From Chloroflexota bacterium (GTDB lineage: Bacteria > Chloroflexota > Anaerolineae > B4-G1), in assembly GCA_024232355.1 (NCBI GenBank), contig JAAEPW010000268.1:1-20461 (forward strand): a stretch of DNA of 20,461 nt. The letters run 5' to 3'. Shown piece by piece: positions 16,901 through 20,461 of the stretch. Made by a program: the position numbers and the translations under genes. The notes beneath the pieces were generated by a model. That model was not told the origin of the DNA. It searched no databases and saw only the letters and a program-made list of their open reading frames with translations. How positions within the stretch are numbered: position 1 is the first letter of the stretch; each line of letters begins with the position of its first letter.

Positions 16901-18143
16901 TGCAGATGGTGAGTTTTATGCATTGCAAAAGGCGACCCTCTTGCCTGATCCATTGCCCTGGGCGACGGTGGTGGGAGAAGGATACCACGTGCTTCGTTCA
17001 CCAGGTGCGCCCACTTTGACCGGCACGTCGATCAACTTTCGCTACCGGGAACAGGATGTGCCACCGGGAGAAGAGGATTTCTTGAGCATCTATTATTGGA
17101 ACGACACTGAATGGGAAAAATTGCCGACTGTGCGTAACCCTGACTCTAACGAGGTCTCTGCATTGAGCCATGGTGAGGGGCTGTACGCTCTGATGACCAG
17201 TCTCGAGATTCCACTCCCGGTGAAGGGATGGAACCTGGTATCCTATCCGGTGCGGGAGAGCCGCGCGGTGACGGATGCCCTCAAATCAATTACGGGGACC
17301 TATGGACTGGTGTATGGCTATGACGCTGCCGATATCGACAAACCTTGGAAGGTGTACAAGCCAAACTCGGTACCACCGTGGGTAAATGACCTATATACGA
17401 TGACGTTTGGGATGGGGTACTGGATCAGCGCTACGCAACCGATCACCTGGGAGGTCAAGGGTGAGTCTGATGCGCGAGCGCCACAATCGGCCAACAATAT
17501 GGGCCCACCAGCGACCTATTATGGGGTTGTATCCCCCGGTGCTACATTTGTGCCTGTGGCAGGGATGACAGTGTCCGCCTACGTCGAGGGCAAGCTGTGT
17601 GGCCAAGGGGAGACGCTGTCCGTGGGTGGCGACATCGTTTACAGTGTCAACGTAGGCTACACACCTGCGGGAGGCACGTGTGGCGATTCGGGGCAGATTG
17701 TGATGTTCCAAGTGGGATCTACGATGATGAGCACTACAGCCGAGTGGAATAACAACGACGTGTGGGAATTGCCGTTGTATATTGCTACTGAAGGCCCCAC
17801 CATCTCGGATATCGCCGACCAATCTACCAAGATCAACACGCCGGTCACCGTCACATTTACCATCAGCGATACGGGTGGCTTGCCGGACAGCCTGTGGTTG
17901 TACGCCGAATCCTCCAATCTATCCCTGGTGAACGGTGGGTTGACCGGCACCGTGATGGCGCCTGACGGTATCAGCTTTAGTGGCAGTGGAGTGACTCGTA
18001 CGATCACCATCACACCTATGGACGATGTGATGGGCAAGAGCACCATAACAGTAACCGTGGACGACGGCGAACTCTCTGCCAGTGACAGCTTTGTATTTAC
18101 TGTGAATACTTGTATATATCTACCATCTATCTTGAAGGATTAA
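10953..18143 (+). CDS. Giant secreted FG-GAP/P-domain/zinc metalloprotease protein, copy 2
   Basis: A 2396-aa paralogue of the preceding protein, with the same order. Signal peptide 1-45 (cleavage after VRA); 14 FG-GAP repeats (about 100-812); a P domain interrupted by a second complete P domain (about 900-1192); a third P domain (about 1333-1470); metalloprotease HELGHYLFYLYD (His1648, Glu1649, His1652, Asp1659) with Met-turn-like SLMSNSY (Met1681); GWN...GYWI module (about 2088-2170); one cadherin-like repeat (about 2283-2385); end CIYLPSILKD. The C-terminal half is almost identical to copy 1, whereas the propeller repeats differ. A 12-G tract at 14481-14492 lies in frame upstream of the protease core. 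Secreted and probably surface-held. CHAT gene follows after 32 nt. Both copies keep all metal-ligand residues, so both should be active zincins. Confidence 0.85.
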   Translation: MKKIKIRWSVRSSGRYWRICVLLLFGLAIGYALGALWLKLSPVRADDGTSDIVPGFLNPAVSLDEKELYSVPSIARSAAVTATAIVDFTEVWFDSTDTTHSVAWGDMDGDGDLDLAVGNYDRYGAGDKVNRVYRNEGGVLANPIDLDGIDNTMSVAWGDMDGDGDLDLAVGNGYWFSGEQNKVYRNDGGVFNEIPDALGTDAEATSSIAWGDMDGDGDLDLAVGNYNGLNCLYRNDGSGSFTEHNTLGAVAERTSSVAWGDMDGDGDLDLAVANGMAWWEGPQVGQQNRVYQNDGSGTFTEIPNALGGNAERSNSVAWGDIDDDGDLDLAIGNLAEANRLYENLGAGNFAEMVGALDANAGDTHSVALGDMDGDGDLDLAVGNYGWHGDIRPNRVYENLGGGNFALAIDLGVGQTNAKSVAWGDVDGDGDLDLIAGTEYGRNALYRNDGSGFAEIPGALGSFEEISEYVAWGDIDGDGDLDLVVANRTADYGQVNRVYRNDGHGGLKEVPNALSGAAPTNSVALGDMDGDGDLDLAVANGLYWKDGQVNQIYQNDGGVFNEIPNTPDSTAECSSSIAWGDIDGDSDLDLAVGNDQCNRSGVGVKNRLYRNDGHGNFTEIADAPSAADMTKSLAFGDMDGDGDLDLAIGNNGVNRLYQNDGSGAFTEIPGILGKDTDDTRRVDWGDMDGDGDLDLATANYLAPSIIYRNDGGMFTELPGALGFEQGDTKYIAWGDIDGDGDLDLAVVNNGANYLYQNDGNGAFTEIVLSVAFESTSSIAWGDMDGDGDLDLVVGNLSRIDHPGEVNRVYRNVRGQALSDNAPFDNAPLLEVTAPYTAMANFYAVPTILDNLTIPFTYTLADPEGDPVRGIAASYSPDGGGRWLPAVATSDTVTTALATGSATVTSTANLHDGGAASDTLNFGEDRPLVDLEVRLTISHTQNSQLAAALTSDWPAPDGSHILLFDSVGDDRRGFNNLILNDWAARSITTAVGIEVPVILRYSTDVPKTIDSADPNTITSTLVITDGPSVIDDVDVIALAGTHTYIGDLEFALQSPTGTQVLIMEDDCWDGGDFNLNLDDESRLGLWPCPPIDGSTYLPSYPLDAFDDENSNGTWTLIVSDTASADGGSLDSWGLRISGGGTVITAPVTGIYRPEESLSVLQGMPMTMPLTLIITDSVGGGGGTGVLEEWSLRSVGVTHVYTWDTFASGFFGHSDNVVFRLQANLAAVTNRDSATGAYSYTHAAPGPYQRPYAAAQIHYPFRVRGTQMRVLSTTPVSNALVYHLPAGQLTGAEPFSRNTGEPFRTDDHGYLQGRGQINLGDQLVALLPAVDATESCKSYSSQDVPQAITDTAPSMVQSVLDVANTGTIFDVNVTLSGTHTWVSDLIFTLQSPDGTTVRILEGPCGSNHDFNLTLDDEAGWTWICPLTGGQTALPSNPLSAFDGQGSAGDWILTVEDGYWADGGSLDKWSLEICTAGESGKSFYYASAAPTETGLDMYTVAQAGVQTLTVSADNPLLLFNLDVSLEWDARQDIAFLDQLDVNLYRVSERLFDATNGQAALGNVTIYHDKINWNNADIQVYASNALIPNADIGGIVTQDVQEQISVNPFAIPAQTLPYTITYRAGKVRMGAVWRRYRGSGGEQSDDWPRALVHELGHYLFYLYDNYLGLNDAGIVVPVATCRGSLMSNSYSMDEFRNSDGWAAECATTMSARRSGRADWDTITTFYPQLSATTVNTGPAALPLAVTQIVEVELADDDFPLEEFIFTLTDEHGAILQPGPHAQVILYQEERIVDLGRPDINKVYARGAREGDRLCVYELDAQPPRLGCETLTPNDNYLSVAGRENWQPEVLVTPVSSSSIKVDVNAVPAGLDLYGRLYPGQGGATNVLALTPTAEGYQVFFTLTEPDVKGYIHIWVDESDRLRSAASSPRREVVTSYALGGNPDCEDDCSSGGRAPTGVCASRAAEEQESFVPAISPDGQVLLYGNVAFADGEFYALQKATLLPDPLPWATVVGEGYHVLRSPGAPTLTGTSINFRYREQDVPPGEEDFLSIYYWNDTEWEKLPTVRNPDSNEVSALSHGEGLYALMTSLEIPLPVKGWNLVSYPVRESRAVTDALKSITGTYGLVYGYDAADIDKPWKVYKPNSVPPWVNDLYTMTFGMGYWISATQPITWEVKGESDARAPQSANNMGPPATYYGVVSPGATFVPVAGMTVSAYVEGKLCGQGETLSVGGDIVYSVNVGYTPAGGTCGDSGQIVMFQVGSTMMSTTAEWNNNDVWELPLYIATEGPTISDIADQSTKINTPVTVTFTISDTGGLPDSLWLYAESSNLSLVNGGLTGTVMAPDGISFSGSGVTRTITITPMDDVMGKSTITVTVDDGELSASDSFVFTVNTCIYLPSILKD
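11250..13388 (+). repeat. 14 FG-GAP/VCBS repeats, copy 2
   Basis: Fourteen units with S(V/I)AWGDMDGDGDLDLAVGN followed by N(R/K)VYRNDGG.FTEIP.ALG. The calcium loop is intact in most; unit 5 has DIDDDGD and unit 10 DIDGDSD. The units favour Met or Ile after WGD and 'TEIPNALG' linkers, unlike copy 1. The array contains G homopolymers of 8 (11360-11367) and 9 (12149-12157) and many TGGGGGGAT codon pairs. Confidence 0.85.
13652..14528 (+). other. Nested P domains (one P domain inserted in another)
   Basis: Copy 2 has about 290 residues here that copy 1 lacks. The N-terminal half of a P domain (STANLHDGG...ISHTQNSQLAAALTSP-like strands, ending FNNLILNDWAARSITT, to about 13915) is followed by a complete second P domain (about 13930-14370: DVDVIALAGTHTYIGDLEF...LDSWGLRI). 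Only then comes the missing C-terminal half of the first (APVTGIYRPEESLSVLQG...GVLEEWSLRS, about 14380-14525). Typical P domains run from the 'LDDEA' strand directly into the 'G.Y.P...PLSAF.G' strand, so the first is split exactly between these. Confidence 0.65.
14481..14492 (+). repeat. 12-G homopolymer tract within copy 2
   Basis: Twelve consecutive G encode four Gly (residues 1177-1180) in the loop before GVLEEWSL of a P domain. The frame is intact as given. Loss of one G would reach a TGA at 14533-14535. Gain of one would reach a stop ending at 14776. Both lie upstream of the metalloprotease core at 15894. Confidence 0.85.
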
Positions 18144-18165
18144 TGACAGCACGATTTTCTGACGC

Positions 18166-18171
18166 AGGAGG
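18166..18171 (+). promoter_or_regulatory. Ribosome binding site fixing the start of the CHAT gene
   Basis: AGGAGG ends 4 nt before the ATG at 18176. In-frame upstream ATGs exist at 18110 (inside the preceding gene) and 18143 (overlapping its TAA as TAATG). Only the 18176 start yields the MPDENFNDLEIRIF opening expected of CHAT proteins, whose first strand begins within the first ten residues. Confidence 0.7.
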
Positions 18172-18175
18172 CCTT

Positions 18176-20248
18176 ATGCCTGACGAAAACTTTAACGACC
18201 TGGAAATTCGTATCTTTGCGGCTCGGGATGAGGGCTACCCGGTCGAGATCACGCTGGGGGATCAGCAAGAGTTCCCGCGCGGCTATCTGGCGGAGGACGT
18301 TGTGCCCTGGACGTCCAGCGGCGACCTGGTAGCGGATGGACAGCAACTCTTTGAGTCATTGTTCGCGGATACGGCGTTACGCACTGCTTGGGCCGAGGCG
18401 CGCGGGCAGGCGCCGCAGCGCCGCGTTCGTTTGCGCATCGACCCCGCCGCCGCAGAACTGCACGCGCTACCGTGGGAACTTTTGCACGAGGACGCTCTGA
18501 TGCTCTCTGCCAACGCGGCTACGCCATTCTCGCGTTATATGCCGGTTGCACTGCCGTGGGGTGGGGAGGTCGAAGAGCGTCCTGTTCGCGTGCTCGTTGC
18601 CATTTCCAATCCCGATGACCTGGAATCCAAATACAACCTGGCGCCGCTTGACGTGGAACTGGAACGCGGGACGCTCGAAGCCACTTTGGACGATATCGAC
18701 CCGGATGACGTCGAGATGACGTTTCTAGATGCACCGGTGACGTTGGAACGCATCGAGGAAGCACTGCGAGAAGGTTATCACGTCTTGCATTATCTGGGGC
18801 ATGGCGCATTCAGCAAGCGACGGGGACAGGCAGCCCTCTACTTGCAGGGTGACGACGAGAACACACAGATCGTGACCGATGATGCCCTCATCGGGATGTT
18901 GGCACGGCAAAAGGTGCGCCCCCGCCTGGTCTTTCTGGCAGCGTGCCAGAGTGCGGTACGTGACACCGCCAACGCGTTCGCAGGATTGGGGCCGAAACTG
19001 GTCGCTGCCGGCGTGCCGGCCGTCATCGCGATGCAAGATTTTGTGGCAGTCGAGACCGCGCGCAAGTTGAGCACAATGTTCTACCAACGGCTGACCGAAC
19101 ACGGCGCGGTAGACCTGGCAATGAACGAAGCGCGCAGCACCCTGCTCACAGCGGGTCGCCCGGACGCCGCTGTGCCGGTGCTCTTTATGCGGCTCAAGTC
19201 GGGGCAGGTGTGGAGCGGTGAGGCCGATGTGCGCGGTCAGGTACTGGGCAGTCAGAACCCACGGGTGTTTTGGTCAGGCTTGGTACGCAACATTCAGAGC
19301 GGAAAATGTACGCCTATCATCGGTCCGCACGTACACGGTCGTTGGCTGCCCACGCAGACCGAGATCGCTGGGTGGTGGGCGGATGAGCATGAATATCCCT
19401 TTCCCGATCGAGACAGCCTGGCGCGTGTTGCGCGCTATATGGCTGGCAGCCAGGGTGAGGACTTTCCGCGCGAAGAATTATTGTTCATCTTGAAGGACGA
19501 GTTCACCGTGCGGCTACCGGAGGGTATCCGTCCTGAGGAGGAATACGACACGCTCACCGAGTTGGTGGAGGCCATCGGGTGGCAATCTCTAACGGCTGAC
19601 GATCCCAACGATCCGCATCGCGTGATGGCGAGCCTGAATCTACCCCTCTATCTTACGACAAATCCCGATAGTTTTATGACCGAGGGATTGATCGCAGCGG
19701 GCAAACAGCCTGATCGGGAACTCTGCCGCTGGAACGAGATGCTGGATGGTTTGCCATCGCTGTTTGAGGATGACCCTGATTACAAACCTACGCCGGATAC
19801 ACCTTTGGTCTATCATCTCTTTGGCAGCGATGAGGAACTGGACTCGTTGTTGGTGACCCAAGACCACTATTTGGATTACCTGGTGCAGGTTTCATCCGAG
19901 ATGGAACGTATTCCCAACCACGTTTGGTCGGCACTGACCGACAACTCGCTATTGTTTCTGGGATACAGCCTGGATGATTGGGAGTTCCGCGTGATTCTAC
20001 GGGGCTTGGTGGCGACGCGGGATCGGCGGCGCAAACTCAAGCACGTAGGCGTACAACTAGAGATGGAAGGGTTAGACGAAAAAGATACCGAGGCTGTACA
20101 GACCTTTTTGCAGCAATATTTCCAAGAGGCAGACATCAACATCTTTTGGGGCACGACTGCCCAGTTCGTGGCGGAACTGCGTGAGCAGATGGCAGCTGCG
20201 CCGCCCGCACGAGCAGAGCGCTCGCGTGATCGCAGCCGCCGCCGTTAA
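18176..20248 (+). CDS. CHAT caspase-like protease fused to a divergent SIR2-like domain
   Basis: A 690-aa protein with no signal peptide or membrane helix, so cytosolic. An N-terminal strand-rich region (1-130) leads into a CHAT domain (about 135-345) with the caspase-type dyad: His209 in HYLGHG and Cys257 in LAACQSA. The GVPAVIAMQ and VPVLFMRL motifs are also CHAT-typical. Residues about 362-675 form a SIR2-like region: PIIGPHVHG, LTTNPDSFM (493-501), VYHLFGSDEELDSLLVTQDHYLDYL (545-569), SLLFLGYSLDDWEFRVILRGL (591-611). The canonical GAGxS loop reads GPHVHG, and the canonical HG reads FG with a His two positions earlier, so NAD-handling ability is uncertain. A basic tail (RSRDRSRRR) ends the protein. 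It lies 32 nt after copy 2. CHAT proteases act in bacterial cell-death and immunity pathways; SIR2-like domains are often NAD-depleting effectors. Its target here is unknown. Confidence 0.85.
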   Translation: MPDENFNDLEIRIFAARDEGYPVEITLGDQQEFPRGYLAEDVVPWTSSGDLVADGQQLFESLFADTALRTAWAEARGQAPQRRVRLRIDPAAAELHALPWELLHEDALMLSANAATPFSRYMPVALPWGGEVEERPVRVLVAISNPDDLESKYNLAPLDVELERGTLEATLDDIDPDDVEMTFLDAPVTLERIEEALREGYHVLHYLGHGAFSKRRGQAALYLQGDDENTQIVTDDALIGMLARQKVRPRLVFLAACQSAVRDTANAFAGLGPKLVAAGVPAVIAMQDFVAVETARKLSTMFYQRLTEHGAVDLAMNEARSTLLTAGRPDAAVPVLFMRLKSGQVWSGEADVRGQVLGSQNPRVFWSGLVRNIQSGKCTPIIGPHVHGRWLPTQTEIAGWWADEHEYPFPDRDSLARVARYMAGSQGEDFPREELLFILKDEFTVRLPEGIRPEEEYDTLTELVEAIGWQSLTADDPNDPHRVMASLNLPLYLTTNPDSFMTEGLIAAGKQPDRELCRWNEMLDGLPSLFEDDPDYKPTPDTPLVYHLFGSDEELDSLLVTQDHYLDYLVQVSSEMERIPNHVWSALTDNSLLFLGYSLDDWEFRVILRGLVATRDRRRKLKHVGVQLEMEGLDEKDTEAVQTFLQQYFQEADINIFWGTTAQFVAELREQMAAAPPARAERSRDRSRRR

Positions 20249-20412
20249 CCTAATAGGCAAACGGTGTAGGGAGTCAAAGATAATGAGACTCGTGTAATGT
20301 TTAACGACATGAATTGTCCCGGTAACCGTTCAGGGGGTCTCCCCGGCGGATTCTAATCAATATCTCGCGCTTCTCTAACGTAGTGTATACCAAAGTGTGG
20401 TACAGTAGCAAT
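20249..20412. other. Spacer after the operon; no gene seen
   Basis: Holds no convincing gene. A short GGGG-TCT-CCCC hairpin (20334-20344) lacks a T run, and GAGTC/GACTC (20271-20275 and 20287-20291) is too weak to call. TACCA-AAGTG-TGGTA (20388-20402) is a small dyad just upstream of a possible next gene and overlaps an extended -10-like TGGTACAGT (20398-20406). Confidence 0.4.
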
Positions 20413-20461
20413 ATGTCTCCATTGAGCGAAGCCATTCAGAAAACACTTTCAGAACAGATAC
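20413..20461 (+). CDS. Possible start of a further gene (partial, unrecognised)
   Basis: From the ATG at 20413 the frame reads MSPLSEAIQKTLSEQI and is open at the window edge. There is no clear Shine-Dalgarno, but TACAGT at 20401-20406 could serve as a -10 for a leaderless transcript starting at or near the ATG. The opening is reminiscent of small helix-turn-helix regulators, but 16 residues cannot decide this. Confidence 0.3.
   Translation, partial: MSPLSEAIQKTLSEQI

Larger units (their letters stand above)
4437..18143 (+). repeat. Tandem gene duplication of the giant secreted protein
   Basis: The block 4437-10858 and the block 10904-18143 are duplicates with a period of about 6.47 kb. Besides the coding regions, the non-coding lead is shared: AACACGAATAG occurs at 4437-4447, where it ends the STAND gene, and at 10904-10914. 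Each copy is followed by a TTG-TCATT stretch and a Shine-Dalgarno, with 39 and 38 nt to the ATG. The second copy therefore carries a relic of the STAND stop codon. The copies differ by a nested P-domain insertion, one cadherin-like repeat and small indels near 9118 and 9215. Confidence 0.8.

Noticed and set aside
18110..18175. Starts at 18110 or 18143 for the CHAT gene
   Set aside because: 18110 lies inside the preceding gene. 18143 overlaps its stop and has only a weak, too-close GAAGGA. AGGAGG before 18176 and the CHAT-typical opening favour 18176.
20334..20344. GGGG-TCT-CCCC hairpin as an operon terminator
   Set aside because: Only 4 bp of stem, a 3-nt loop and no T run after it.

Overview
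The window reads as bacterial chromosome, most likely from Chloroflexota (Anaerolineae-like or a relative). I infer this from the combination of a STAND NTPase with WD40 repeats, a CHAT/SIR2-like fusion, giant secreted FG-GAP proteins, and two proteins ending in an aromatic-Leu-Pro...Lys C-terminus (IYLPVILKN, IYLPSILKD) of the kind I associate with that phylum. This is recognition from memory, not a search. Nearly all coding capacity is on the + strand.

Layout. (1) 1-41, minus strand: the first codons of a gene running off the left edge, resembling an IS1182-like transposase N-terminus. (2) 42-397: a non-coding region with a candidate minus-strand promoter, a candidate plus-strand promoter and a perfect 8-bp dyad just downstream of the latter. 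(3) 398-4447: a 1349-aa STAND-type NTPase with one predicted membrane helix, a short coiled coil and about 16 WD40 blades. (4) 4487-10858 and 10953-18143: two tandemly duplicated giant secreted proteins (2123 and 2396 aa). Each has a signal peptide, 14 Ca-binding FG-GAP/VCBS repeats, one or more proprotein-convertase P domains, a CLCA-like zinc metalloprotease core (HExxH plus Asp), a 'GWN...GYWI' module, cadherin/Ig-like repeats and the C-terminal YLP motif. (5) 18176-20248: a 690-aa cytosolic CHAT caspase-like protease fused to a divergent SIR2-like domain. (6) 20249-20461: a spacer and the possible first codons of another gene.

The four complete genes are co-directional with gaps of 39, 94 and 32 nt and clear Shine-Dalgarno sites, so they look like one operon. 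The predicted topology of the STAND protein puts its NTPase in the cytosol and its WD40 propellers outside the membrane. It carries no recognisable effector of its own, while a CHAT/SIR2-like protein lies at the end of the operon. A speculative reading is a surface-sensing module: secreted calcium-dependent propeller/metalloproteases and an outward-facing propeller receptor on the outside, a STAND switch in the membrane, and a CHAT protease plus SIR2-like domain as the inside effector. The sequence supports the gene content and layout. It does not prove that the parts work together.

The most striking local signals are: an in-frame 12-G tract inside the second giant gene, which could switch off its metalloprotease half; a P domain inserted inside another P domain in that same gene; a relic of the STAND gene's 3' end in front of the second giant gene, marking the left edge of the duplication; and a SIR2-like domain that has lost the canonical motif residues.
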